Source of the DNA: an uncultured Lachnospiraceae bacterium
GTDB taxonomy: Bacteria > Bacillota > Clostridia > Lachnospirales > Lachnospiraceae
Reading direction: 5' to 3'
Assembly: GCA_910577045.1 (NCBI GenBank)
Contig: CAJTLB010000004.1
Span: 62,001-126,000 of the forward strand
DNA: 64,000 nt
Under the pieces are notes generated by a model that was not told the DNA's origin, did no database searches, and saw nothing but the letters and a program-made list of their open reading frames with translations. This document shows, in pieces, positions 17,848 through 27,344 of the stretch (the first letter of the stretch is position 1; each line of letters opens with the position of its first letter). The position numbers and the translations under genes were made by a program.

Positions 17848-20145
17848 TTAGCAGTCATACACCCAAAATATCTTTTCCTCTGGCACGCCATAGGTAAGTA
17901 ACATTTGTTTCACTTTTTCTGCTGTTTCTTTTTTCGCAATGGCGATCACCAGCTGATCATATGCTGCACTTCTTACCCGTTCTACCCCCACCACTGGAAG
18001 CCCTTCTTTTTGATACTGTTCTACATTTTGATCAATCCACAATACCACTTCTGAACAATATTTCCTTCCATTTACTTTTACCTTCCCTGTTACTTGTTGA
18101 TAAAATACCCTCCCTTTTTTTCCTGCCCCATAAACCACTACCCTATGATCAAGAAAATCCAATAAGGTTATTCTCTTTATTTTTCGTTCTTTTCTATGAA
18201 AATAAAAATAAAGTTCCTTTCTTACTTTTCCATACCACCTACTATTCATCGCCTGATACCTCGTAATCTGTTTTTTCTGCCTCTTACTACAGCGTAACAG
18301 GGAATACCTTAAATCAGAACCATAATATTCCTGTTCCACTGGTTTATCTTGCAGCAAAAACAAATGGCATATTTCTCTATTAGTCAGTTTTGGAGCAAAC
18401 TTTCGTATCCGTTTTTCTCTTCCTGTCAGCATATTGGGAATTTCTGCAAAATATTCTAATGTCTCTTGATTTGGCCTATCATAAATATAGTCTAAATAAA
18501 ACTGAATCTGGCTGTTTTCTAACACTAAGTCTTGATAATTTTTCAATGTTTCCTCATATAAAGCCGTAAATTCTTTTGCCCCTTGTATAAACTCTGGCAC
18601 ACCATGTTCTTTTATTGCTTCCCCATCTACCATAGACAAGATTGGTTCGATTCTTCCTTCTGGATTCTTTTGGTATCCTATTGTTTGCCCATGGGGTGCC
18701 CTGCACATCATTTCTAATAACACATAATAGGATACATAATATGGATAAAACACATAATTCTTACATTCCACTCCCCTTACGTTATCTCTGCGATAAAAGT
18801 AATTCTGCGCCTCCCCATTATAATACTCCCTCATCATTTTCACCAAACATTCCTGTGTAAACCCAGTCCCTGCCAAATCGACAAAGGCAAAGGATTCTTT
18901 TATATCTATTTCTTGTTTTATATAAGCAATCACCCATTTCTTTTTTTCTTGATAATTCTGATAAAGAAGGGTAGAAAAATCTATATCCAATAACAAATGC
19001 TCTAAGATCGTTTCTACTGTAGATGAGGTCCATATTTTATCTGGCTGTCTCAACCCTTTTGGCAGGTATGGCAGCAAATTTTCCTCTGTTATCTGAAGAA
19101 ACTCTGCAAAATCGGAAGCATTTTTTATCATAAAGCCAAATGAACTCCAATAAATTGCCATCTGTTCTTCCTTCCAGTCCTTTCCTTCTGGAATCCGCCA
19201 CGCCAGACGGGAACCATATAAATAAGATGTCTTTATTTCCAGCTTTCTAAAACCAATCAGAATATCTGCCAATTCTTTCAAAATATAACCGTCTCTTGCC
19301 ACAAAATACAGGTGTTGAATTCCTCTTTTCCTTGCATCTTCTAACAACCAATTTACATAGGGATACAAAATACTTCCTCCCAAACTGCTTCCCATACGAT
19401 ATGCACGATTTTTTCTTCCATACATACGTGCTAACCTAGCACATCCTATGGAAAGCTGTATGTATGCCTCTGCTTCATTATTCCTTATATATTCCTCTTC
19501 CACTTCCAGCAGTTCTTCTGGTTTATATAGTTCACATAAAATACCAAGTCCTTTTGGTATTCTATAATCAAAATCCTTGTTATCCCCACAATGATGCCAC
19601 TCTTGATAGGATACGTTCTCTTGTCCCTTAATATAACAAAATAGATTTCCTGTCCATTTTCCTTTTTTTTCTTTTTCAGAAGAAACATAAAGAGAAAGAG
19701 AAGAAAAAATAGTATCTACTTTTGTCAACATCGCATGGATTGTTTTTGCATCCAAATACATATCAGAAATTAGAATGACTTGTTCCCCTTTTGCCACTAA
19801 CTTTTTTACCTTTTCTATATTACATGGAATCCCATGGACTACTGCCAGCTCCTGTTCCTGTTCCAGCCTACACAAATACTTTGCCTGTTCCTTTGTAATC
19901 AGGTGTTCTCTTACCAGGACCTCATAAATCTGTTCTAATGTCACCTCTTCGATTCCATCAATACAATAGGTATTTCTTGCCACTTGTTCTGCACCAATAC
20001 GGAGAGAAAAAAAATTAGTTTTGACATAAGTGTTAAAATCATTCTGCTTTTCTTCCTTCAATATATGCTGCATCAAGGCATAAACTCCCTTTGGAGTTGC
20101 TGTTGCCCTAGTAATGAGTGTATCAAATACATCAAAACTATACAT
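17848..20145 (-). CDS. HAD-superfamily protein with C-terminal Rossmann module
   Basis: Protein of 765 residues. The HAD domain begins at the N-terminus with MYSFDVFDTLITRA and continues to the acidic motif HHCGDNKDFDYR (about 186-197). This matches the long HAD proteins of COG5610 type found in polysaccharide clusters. The second aspartate of the usual DxD is Phe, as in dehalogenase-type members. A middle domain of about 350 residues (YFVARDGYILKELADIL) is shared with the two HAD proteins at 22979 and 25206. The last 110 residues are a Rossmann module (VVVYGAGKKGRVFY). Activity unknown. The start has GAGGG 8 bases upstream. Confidence 0.65.
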   Translation of the reverse strand: MYSFDVFDTLITRATATPKGVYALMQHILKEEKQNDFNTYVKTNFFSLRIGAEQVARNTYCIDGIEEVTLEQIYEVLVREHLITKEQAKYLCRLEQEQELAVVHGIPCNIEKVKKLVAKGEQVILISDMYLDAKTIHAMLTKVDTIFSSLSLYVSSEKEKKGKWTGNLFCYIKGQENVSYQEWHHCGDNKDFDYRIPKGLGILCELYKPEELLEVEEEYIRNNEAEAYIQLSIGCARLARMYGRKNRAYRMGSSLGGSILYPYVNWLLEDARKRGIQHLYFVARDGYILKELADILIGFRKLEIKTSYLYGSRLAWRIPEGKDWKEEQMAIYWSSFGFMIKNASDFAEFLQITEENLLPYLPKGLRQPDKIWTSSTVETILEHLLLDIDFSTLLYQNYQEKKKWVIAYIKQEIDIKESFAFVDLAGTGFTQECLVKMMREYYNGEAQNYFYRRDNVRGVECKNYVFYPYYVSYYVLLEMMCRAPHGQTIGYQKNPEGRIEPILSMVDGEAIKEHGVPEFIQGAKEFTALYEETLKNYQDLVLENSQIQFYLDYIYDRPNQETLEYFAEIPNMLTGREKRIRKFAPKLTNREICHLFLLQDKPVEQEYYGSDLRYSLLRCSKRQKKQITRYQAMNSRWYGKVRKELYFYFHRKERKIKRITLLDFLDHRVVVYGAGKKGRVFYQQVTGKVKVNGRKYCSEVVLWIDQNVEQYQKEGLPVVGVERVRSAAYDQLVIAIAKKETAEKVKQMLLTYGVPEEKIFWVYDC

Positions 20146-20194
20146 GTGGTATCCCTCATTTCCTTTTATTTTATATTCTCTTCCTTATGCTTCC

Positions 20195-21496
20195 TTACCC
20201 AATCTCATCATACATTTTTCTATTTTTAAATCCCAGCTTCTTAGCATATCTTACCATATCTGTAAAGGCTTCTGTTTTCCTGCTAACCGCTATAATTACT
20301 AAACAATTCTCCCTTTCTTCTACATAATCAGAAAGTTCTTTTATGGTATGCCCATAAAAATACTCTTTCCTTTCCTTTAAAGTGGTAACTGCAAAATCTA
20401 CTTGTCTCTCCTTTTCCCGGATAGAAAACAGTTTCCAATATAATGCCTTTCCTATCTTTCCTGCTCCATAAATAATTACATGAGAAAATCCATTTAATGA
20501 TTCCCGTATTTTTTCTCGTTCCTTCAGCCATTCCTCTATATATGCTTCTGGAGATTGCTTTAACTGTCTTATTATTTCCCTCTCTCTTTCTGACAGCCAT
20601 TGATAACAGGATTCCTTTTCTTTCTCATACCACTCACATTCCTTTCCTATCTCTTTGGCAAACTCCATCTTTACTTCATCTGCAATACGTTCTAAAGTAA
20701 ACAGATACCCACAGAGCCGAAAATGAAAACATATTTGGTAGAAGCTTTTGTCTTTTTCTTGTTGCTTTTTTAAAAACGCATGGATATAATCATACTCTTC
20801 CTTCATGGCATATGCTTTTTGCTTACTATGGAAGGAAGAGTTTGGATTATCTTGTTTATATTTATAAAATGCCTGTTCTAACACAAACACTCTTTTTGCA
20901 CAATACATGGTTTGAAACCAAAACCCATTATCTTGATAGGATGCCCCTGGGGTTTCTTGGTATTGGATTTGGTTTTTTAATAAAAATTCTCGGTTATATA
21001 AAGTATTCCATGTAAACTTTTCTAAGAAAAATGCTTCTATCTCTTTTACTGGTTGTATCACCCTATGGTATAGATTTTTATTTTCACTTAAACAAGTATA
21101 CTCCAGCCATTCTGTCCCATCTTCATGATCCCAGAGTTTATAGAAATCTGTTTTTACCATATCTGCCTTATGTTCCTCTGCGGCTTGGTACATTACCTCA
21201 TACATCTCTTTTTCTATTACATCATCGCTTTCTACAATCCCTATATAGGTTCCATGTGCCATACGGATCCCTAGGTTCATCGTACTTCCATATCCCGTAT
21301 TTTCTTTATGAATTACATAAATCCGGGAATCTTTTTTGGCATATTCCTCTAAGATTTTACCAGATTGATCGGTTGATCCATCATCCAAACATAAAATTTC
21401 CAAGTCTGAAAATGTCTGGTTTAGAATACTATCCAAACACCTTCTAAGATAAGGCTCTACATTATATACTGGCACTAATATCGTAATCTCCGCCAT
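20195..21496 (-). CDS. GT2 glycosyltransferase with C-terminal Rossmann module
   Basis: Protein of 433 residues. The family 2 domain occupies about 1-230: ITILVPVYNVEPYLRRCLDS, LDDGSTDQSG for nucleotide binding, and ESDD (about 93) as the metal-binding motif. It should add a sugar from a nucleotide donor on the cytoplasmic face. The C-terminal 110 residues are a separate module starting HVIIYGAGKIGKALYWKL, the same type as in ten other proteins of this locus. The start has GGGAGG upstream. The next gene begins 50 bases downstream. Acceptor and donor are unknown. Confidence 0.8.
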   Translation of the reverse strand: MAEITILVPVYNVEPYLRRCLDSILNQTFSDLEILCLDDGSTDQSGKILEEYAKKDSRIYVIHKENTGYGSTMNLGIRMAHGTYIGIVESDDVIEKEMYEVMYQAAEEHKADMVKTDFYKLWDHEDGTEWLEYTCLSENKNLYHRVIQPVKEIEAFFLEKFTWNTLYNREFLLKNQIQYQETPGASYQDNGFWFQTMYCAKRVFVLEQAFYKYKQDNPNSSFHSKQKAYAMKEEYDYIHAFLKKQQEKDKSFYQICFHFRLCGYLFTLERIADEVKMEFAKEIGKECEWYEKEKESCYQWLSEREREIIRQLKQSPEAYIEEWLKEREKIRESLNGFSHVIIYGAGKIGKALYWKLFSIREKERQVDFAVTTLKERKEYFYGHTIKELSDYVEERENCLVIIAVSRKTEAFTDMVRYAKKLGFKNRKMYDEIG

Positions 21497-21515
21497 TATT
21501 TTCCTCCCTGCTTGC

Positions 21516-22913
21516 CTATTCTGTTTTCCAAAGCCACTGTTCCCATTCCTTTATAACATCTGGCTGGTTCTTTTTTTCTTTTATAGACAGATAAGAATGG
21601 TTTCCCATTTTCTCTAATAATTCTTTATCCTGATACAAGCTCTCTATTTTATCTGCCATACCATGGATATCACCAATGGGTAAAATATAGCCATGATACC
21701 CATCTTCTACATTATCCCTTGCACCAGAAGTATCAAAAACCACTGGGACTGCACCAGAAGCCATTGCTTCTTCTTGGGAAATACTATGCCCTTCTATATC
21801 AGAACAGCTTACCATAATGTCCTGCCTTTCCCAAAACTCTGGTATCTTTTCCCTTGGAATATACCCTGCCAGATGGATCACTTCTTCTAACTTATTTTTC
21901 TTTATTTCCTTTTGTAATTCGTCTTCATAATTGCCAACTCCAGCCAGTTCTATAAAAAATGGTATCTTTTTTTCCTTTAAGGATAATGCCAATGGTATAA
22001 AACGATCCACCCGTTTTTGTTCTATTGTAATCCGTCCAGCATACCCTATCTGTATTGGCTCTCCTTTTCTCAAATAGGCTCGTTCCAGTTTTTCCTTACA
22101 TGGAATTTCCCATTGAATTTTATGTACCTTGTCTTTACAAAATCCTCTTTCTAATATAGTATCCTCAATTTTCTTACTTACCACAAACACTTCATCGATA
22201 CTTTTCTTATTTTTTTCATAGGCGTTATAATAGACCGCATCATCACTATGTACTACTGCAATCACTTTTATTCGTTCTGGATACATTTCTTTTACGATAC
22301 AAGCGGCTTCCAAAATTTGAAAGGGGAAATTACATACTATGGTACATGGTAAATATTTTATAATTTCTATTACACAGTCCCATGTCCTCTCCTTATATCT
22401 TTTTTCTTCTTGATAATCCAACATAATGGTATCTATCTGACCTGCTGAAACGGTAGGCGGATTAATATTCGTTGTAAGATATTTAATAGAATATCCCTTC
22501 TCCTGAAATTCTTTTGCCATCTGGAATACCCAAAGCTCTACCCCGCCAAGTACTAACCCATTTTCTAAATCAAATAAGATACGTTGTTCTTTTGTCTCTT
22601 TAATCACATAATTTTTTTTAATTTGTTCCTGGAATCCTTCCATAGTATAGCACTCAAAAATACACTGATCTGAAATTCCCTCTTTTATCAATTGTTCCCT
22701 GATTTCCTTATATTTTTTACAGGCAACCATAATTTCTACTGCATCCAGCTTCTTTATTTGCTCTAAAGATACAATAGATATTCCTTTATAACTCGTATTC
22801 CATAAATCAGGGTTATTATCTGCCAGATAATCCAAACGCATCCCTATTTTCAACCAAACAGATACGATCCATTTGCCAATTGTCCCTACTCCAAAAATAA
22901 TTTTTTTTTTCAT
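21516..22913 (-). CDS. GT4 glycosyltransferase with N-terminal Rossmann module
   Basis: Protein of 465 residues. The first 95 residues are a Rossmann module (KIIFGVGTIGKWIVSVWLK, then LADNNPDLWNTSYKGI). A GT-B glycosyltransferase follows, with the family 4 donor-site signature IQIGYAGRITIEQKRVDR and the E-x7-E-like region DIEGHSISQEEAMASGAVP (about 385-403). The protein at 27334 has the same architecture and is clearly a paralogue. The two lie on either side of the paired HAD proteins at 22979 and 25206. It retains a nucleotide-sugar transferase role; the acceptor is unknown. Confidence 0.8.
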   Translation of the reverse strand: MKKKIIFGVGTIGKWIVSVWLKIGMRLDYLADNNPDLWNTSYKGISIVSLEQIKKLDAVEIMVACKKYKEIREQLIKEGISDQCIFECYTMEGFQEQIKKNYVIKETKEQRILFDLENGLVLGGVELWVFQMAKEFQEKGYSIKYLTTNINPPTVSAGQIDTIMLDYQEEKRYKERTWDCVIEIIKYLPCTIVCNFPFQILEAACIVKEMYPERIKVIAVVHSDDAVYYNAYEKNKKSIDEVFVVSKKIEDTILERGFCKDKVHKIQWEIPCKEKLERAYLRKGEPIQIGYAGRITIEQKRVDRFIPLALSLKEKKIPFFIELAGVGNYEDELQKEIKKNKLEEVIHLAGYIPREKIPEFWERQDIMVSCSDIEGHSISQEEAMASGAVPVVFDTSGARDNVEDGYHGYILPIGDIHGMADKIESLYQDKELLEKMGNHSYLSIKEKKNQPDVIKEWEQWLWKTE

Positions 22914-22978
22914 TTCCTATCCATTCTCTCCCACTAAAACACCATATGCCATTTTTTGCCTTTCTGGTAAATATAACC

Positions 22979-25066
22979 TTATATATTAAAAATTTCTATA
23001 TATTTGCCAGACAAATCTTCATATAGTTTTTTATTGTAAAATATATTACATTCGCCCTCATATTCTACATTATCACTTAACTCCAACAACTGCTCTGGCA
23101 ATTTTTTATTTATTTCTATCCCTTCTATATAGATTTCCTCCATAAATTCAAAAAAAGCCTCCATAATCCCTTCTTGTATTATATCTAATGCACTTAATTC
23201 TTGTTTCGTCCTTCTTTCTTCCGATAAAACTGCTTTTCCATCCCCAGCCATATCACATATGGAAGCTTCTTTTGATGTTAAAATCGTTTCTAAAAAATTT
23301 GTTTTTTCTGCCACAATGCTCCTTTCCTTTCTATTATTAAAATAGATGGCATCTATAGACAGCTCTTTATTTCTATTCCAAATATTCTTACACAAATAAA
23401 ACCCCTCTAATGGCTCTTTAAAAATCTGGTTCAAGGCATAATGCACAGTTCCTTGTGAGTTTAACTCACAAAATAAATACTTCTGTTCCAATACAATTCC
23501 ACATTGTTCTATATATTTTTTATAATTTTTTCTTGTTTGTTGTGCTTTTTCTTTTACAATATTGGCGTAAGTTTCATAATATTCCTCTTTTGAATGATAA
23601 ATATTCTTATCATATATTTCAGCTTCCTGGATCCCAATTATTTTTTGTAAAGCTTTCTGGCAGTCCCCTTCATCGTATTCTTTTAAAATAGAGACTTGCC
23701 TATCTACAATAGCCCTTAAACATAATTTTCTAGAAGCTGCAAAATAATAAGAGGGAATTCTTTTTTTATCTGATACATATGTTTCACACCATTGATCATA
23801 GATTTTTTTTAATAAATACCCATCCCGCGTAGGAAATAAAATACCAGCATAAGTTTCTTTGGATACCTTTTTCATTAACTCTACCATATATAAAATCACC
23901 AGAGGTGCTACAAACAATTTCCCTATCATTTTTAAACAGGCTACTTTAACCACCCCAGATGTTCCATATAAAACAAAAGGATCATTAAACACTTTTGAAA
24001 TCAACAATCCTATTAACCCTTTTTCATTCCAATTCTTAGCATAAACAAGTGCCTTCCGTAAACTAGACCTTTTCATCATATCCAAAGCACTTTTTATTCT
24101 ATAAGTTTCTAACCCTGCTTCTCTTGCTGCATAAATATCTGCTGCTTCATTATCCCCAATATGTAATCCTTTTTTATTTCCTATTTCCTCCATATATTTA
24201 TAATAAAGCCCATTACATTTGGAAACGCCATAGTCGCATGACACATATAATTTTGTATATCCCTTTATTCCCAAAGAATTCAAAATATCCGTTATTATTT
24301 CTGAGGGTAAGTACATATCCGAAATAATTGCCACTTCTTTCCCCTGTGCTATGGCATACTCCATTACATGAACCATTTTTTCTCTTTTTATCAAATACCT
24401 CTTTTCCAAGTTAATTTCTTCTTCTAGTATCCGATCTCTTTGTGCTGTACTAATTCCCGTTTTTTCTTGTAGTATTTCGTAAATCTGAAAAATATTTCCT
24501 CCACTGGAATCCCATTCTGCCTCTTGCCGTATCTTCTTAAAACCCTGAATAAAAATCCCCTGTTTTGCAATTACCTCCTCCAATTTATCAAATAAATCAG
24601 TAGGTTCTAATACTTTTCTCATAATTAATGTATCAAATAAATCAAAACTAATTGCTTCATATTGGCAAATCAATTCTTTTAACTCATCTTCATTCCTTTG
24701 ATAGTATTGGACTGACTTCATATGGATATAAGGGACTCCAAATTCTGTAATTAACTCTTTTCCTTCCATATTCAATATCCTTATATTACATGCGATACAC
24801 CGATCGATAATCCTATCATATATTTCTCTATAATACTTTTTACTAGCAGCTATTACTATGACATCTGCTGTCCCTTCTTCTATCTCCTCTAATAATAAAA
24901 TAGGAATCCCCATAAAGTCGCCATGCGCCTTTATTCTATCTATCACACCAACAATCGTTTCCCCTGCTAGCTGCCCTACCATCCATTCTGCATTTTTTCC
25001 TGTCCCATAAAGTAATATTCTTTTATCTTCCAATTCTTTAAAACTTTCTTTTTTTCCTTGTTCCAT
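22979..25066 (-). CDS. HAD-superfamily protein with N-terminal Rossmann module
   Basis: Protein of 695 residues. Rossmann module at about 12-110 (RILLYGTGKNAEWMVGQLAG, VIVIAASKKYYREIYDR). HAD domain from about 135 with ISFDLFDTLIMRKVLEP and the late acidic motif HIGDNEAADIYAAREAG (about 297-313), both intact. The C-terminal domain (LFPTRDGYLLKKIYDQW) is shared with 17848 and 25206. The protein ends LYEDLSGKYIEIFNI. It is closely related to the next gene upstream; compared with that gene, this copy keeps its catalytic acids. Substrate unknown, perhaps a sugar phosphate or a lipid-linked intermediate (inference). Confidence 0.7.
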   Translation of the reverse strand: MEQGKKESFKELEDKRILLYGTGKNAEWMVGQLAGETIVGVIDRIKAHGDFMGIPILLLEEIEEGTADVIVIAASKKYYREIYDRIIDRCIACNIRILNMEGKELITEFGVPYIHMKSVQYYQRNEDELKELICQYEAISFDLFDTLIMRKVLEPTDLFDKLEEVIAKQGIFIQGFKKIRQEAEWDSSGGNIFQIYEILQEKTGISTAQRDRILEEEINLEKRYLIKREKMVHVMEYAIAQGKEVAIISDMYLPSEIITDILNSLGIKGYTKLYVSCDYGVSKCNGLYYKYMEEIGNKKGLHIGDNEAADIYAAREAGLETYRIKSALDMMKRSSLRKALVYAKNWNEKGLIGLLISKVFNDPFVLYGTSGVVKVACLKMIGKLFVAPLVILYMVELMKKVSKETYAGILFPTRDGYLLKKIYDQWCETYVSDKKRIPSYYFAASRKLCLRAIVDRQVSILKEYDEGDCQKALQKIIGIQEAEIYDKNIYHSKEEYYETYANIVKEKAQQTRKNYKKYIEQCGIVLEQKYLFCELNSQGTVHYALNQIFKEPLEGFYLCKNIWNRNKELSIDAIYFNNRKERSIVAEKTNFLETILTSKEASICDMAGDGKAVLSEERRTKQELSALDIIQEGIMEAFFEFMEEIYIEGIEINKKLPEQLLELSDNVEYEGECNIFYNKKLYEDLSGKYIEIFNI

Positions 25067-25152
25067 TATTGCTAATCCTCTTTATATTTTATTTCTGCAA
25101 AATCCTACTTTTATTAGTTCTATAGATAAAATGAAGGTTTCTTTTCTCCAAT

Positions 25153-25206
25153 TTAATTACTAAACATATCTAAATATCTGCCAGATAAATCTTCATATAG
25201 CTTTTT
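25153..25206 (-). pseudogene. Leftover C-terminus of a third HAD paralogue
   Basis: Immediately after the stop of the gene at 25206, another frame reads KKLYEDLSGRYLDMFSN and a stop. This closely matches the C-terminus of the protein at 22979 (LYEDLSGKYIEIFNI). It has no start of its own. The simplest reading is that a related gene once stood here and was replaced or fused by recombination, leaving only its tail. Confidence 0.75.
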
Positions 25207-27344
25207 TAATTCTTATCGATTTCTTCCTTCCTATCTGTACCTCTTTTTTTATTCGTCTGAATTGAATAACTATCACCTAATAAATTATCATATAATGCCA
25301 TATTACTTAGTTTTATGCACTCTTCCTGGTACTTTAATTTGGGGAAATAACTAAACAATGTTTCTGCCAATTTTGCAGAAATAGTTTTTCCCGGCAAATA
25401 CAATTTTTCCATAAATTCTTCAAAAAATATTTCTATCCCTGCTTGCACCTCTTCCATTACTTCTATCTCTTCCTTACTTCGGCTTTCTTTTTCATAAATA
25501 GGAAGCCCATTTTTATCTATACTTTTTATAGAAGGAGTCTTATCGGTAAGAATTGCCTCTAAAAAACCAGAAAACATATTAATACTATTTAACCTAGCTG
25601 CATATTTCTCTATTTCAAAGATACTATAGATTGATAAATCATAGATAAGGTTGGTATAATACCTTATAAAATAGAATCCATCTAATGGCACTTCAAATAA
25701 ATGGTTTAACGCATATTGTGTTGTCCCTTGGGAATCCAGCTCACAAAATAAATATTTTCCTTTTTTATCTATTTGCTTGTTTTCCAAATAGACATTATAG
25801 TTTTTTTCTATCTCTTCTGCCCTCTGTACCATCTTATTTTTATAAAAATCAATTGTTTCTTTTCCTTTTACTTGGCTTATCTCTTCCAATCCAACTACAT
25901 TTTTTAAAAGTTCTTCTAATGTAACTACTGATAAATATTCCTTTAAAATTTGTATAATATCAGAACGGCCCATTGTTGCCTGTAATGCTAATTTACGAGA
26001 GGTAAAAAAATAAACTGCCTTTGGCAACTTCTTCCCTTCCTCTTTTTTCTCTCTAAACTGTTCATATAATTTATGTAATAAATATCCATCTCTTGCTGCA
26101 AACAGCACTTTGTCATATTCTGGAAACTTATTTACATACTCAAAAAGTTCCATTAAATATTGGATTACCAATGGTGCAAAAAAAATCGCTCCTACCTCTT
26201 TTAATTTCTTAAGCTGAACTATGCCAAAAGTACCATAAAGTGAAAAAGGACTGTTGAATAATTCAGATATTAATAGACCAATTACATTCTTCTCATTTAT
26301 ATTACATAGATAGCCTAAAATATTATGTAAATTAGATATTCTCAATAAATCTAATGCACTTTTTACCTGATATATTTCCATGTTATATAATTTTTCTTTT
26401 TCTATCTCTTCGTCACAGCCAATATGAAGCCATTTTTTATCTTCCCCTATCTTACTATGACATACCTCAACGAAACTCCCTTTCCTTTTCTCCTTTTCTT
26501 CATAAGACAAATAGAATTGGTGGAATCCTCTTACTCCTAATTGTTCTAATATATCTTCTAATGTTCTCCTAGGCATATATGAATTTGAAATGATATATAC
26601 AATTTTCCCTTGTTGGTAAGCATATGCCATCACTTCTGCCATATCATAACGTGGCACCATCAATTCTTTTTCACATTGTACTTCCACTTCCATTATAATT
26701 TCTATTTGATTTTTTTCTAATCCTAACATTTCTTGTAAAATAGTATATATCTCTTTTATAGAACCTCCATCGCTAAGCCGTTCCGCTTCCATCCGTATTT
26801 TCTTAAAAGAATCAATGATAATGCCTTCCTTTTTTATTTTTTCTTCTACTAAATCAAATACATCGCATGGTTCCAGTGTTTTTCTCATAACCAAGGTATC
26901 AAATAATTCAAAACTGATAACATCATAATTCTGAATTTCTGCTTTTAACCCCTCTATACTTTTTCCACAATATTGCCGTAATAACTCCCTATCTATTTCA
27001 TAGCCAAAATATTCCCTCAAATCCTCTCCTGCACATCCCAGTACAATCAGGTGACATACCATGCACTTTTCTTGAAGCCGGCGGAATATTGTTTCATAAT
27101 GCTTCTGGGAAGCTGCAAGGATCAACACTTCTGCAGTATCTTTCTTTACATCCTCCCACAATAAGATAGGCTTCTTTTTAAATTCTCCATAACTTCTAGT
27201 ACGGTCTACCACCCCAACAATCAAAAATCCCTCTAATGCCTCTATTATTTTTTCCGCTATCTTCCCTGTCCCATAAATTAATATTTTCTTTTTTTGATAT
27301 TCCTGGAACCGAGAATAAATTGCTTCTTTTTCTTTATCCACCAT
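25206..27344 (-). CDS. HAD-like paralogue with Rossmann module and degenerate catalytic motifs
   Basis: Protein of 712 residues with the same layout as the product of 22979: Rossmann module (KILIYGTGKIAEKIIEAL), HAD-like domain, then the shared C-terminal domain (LFAARDGYLLHKLYEQF). The catalytic signatures have changed. Motif I is ISFELFDTLVMRK, with Glu in place of the nucleophilic Asp, and the late acidic motif is HIGCDEEIEKEK instead of HIGDNEAAD. It is therefore probably not a working HAD hydrolase but may still bind. The C-terminus (NKKRGTDRKEEIDKN) does not resemble its paralogue, and the expected tail is found just after the stop in another frame. It overlaps the upstream GT4 gene by 11 bases. 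Confidence 0.7.
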   Translation of the reverse strand: MVDKEKEAIYSRFQEYQKKKILIYGTGKIAEKIIEALEGFLIVGVVDRTRSYGEFKKKPILLWEDVKKDTAEVLILAASQKHYETIFRRLQEKCMVCHLIVLGCAGEDLREYFGYEIDRELLRQYCGKSIEGLKAEIQNYDVISFELFDTLVMRKTLEPCDVFDLVEEKIKKEGIIIDSFKKIRMEAERLSDGGSIKEIYTILQEMLGLEKNQIEIIMEVEVQCEKELMVPRYDMAEVMAYAYQQGKIVYIISNSYMPRRTLEDILEQLGVRGFHQFYLSYEEKEKRKGSFVEVCHSKIGEDKKWLHIGCDEEIEKEKLYNMEIYQVKSALDLLRISNLHNILGYLCNINEKNVIGLLISELFNSPFSLYGTFGIVQLKKLKEVGAIFFAPLVIQYLMELFEYVNKFPEYDKVLFAARDGYLLHKLYEQFREKKEEGKKLPKAVYFFTSRKLALQATMGRSDIIQILKEYLSVVTLEELLKNVVGLEEISQVKGKETIDFYKNKMVQRAEEIEKNYNVYLENKQIDKKGKYLFCELDSQGTTQYALNHLFEVPLDGFYFIRYYTNLIYDLSIYSIFEIEKYAARLNSINMFSGFLEAILTDKTPSIKSIDKNGLPIYEKESRSKEEIEVMEEVQAGIEIFFEEFMEKLYLPGKTISAKLAETLFSYFPKLKYQEECIKLSNMALYDNLLGDSYSIQTNKKRGTDRKEEIDKN

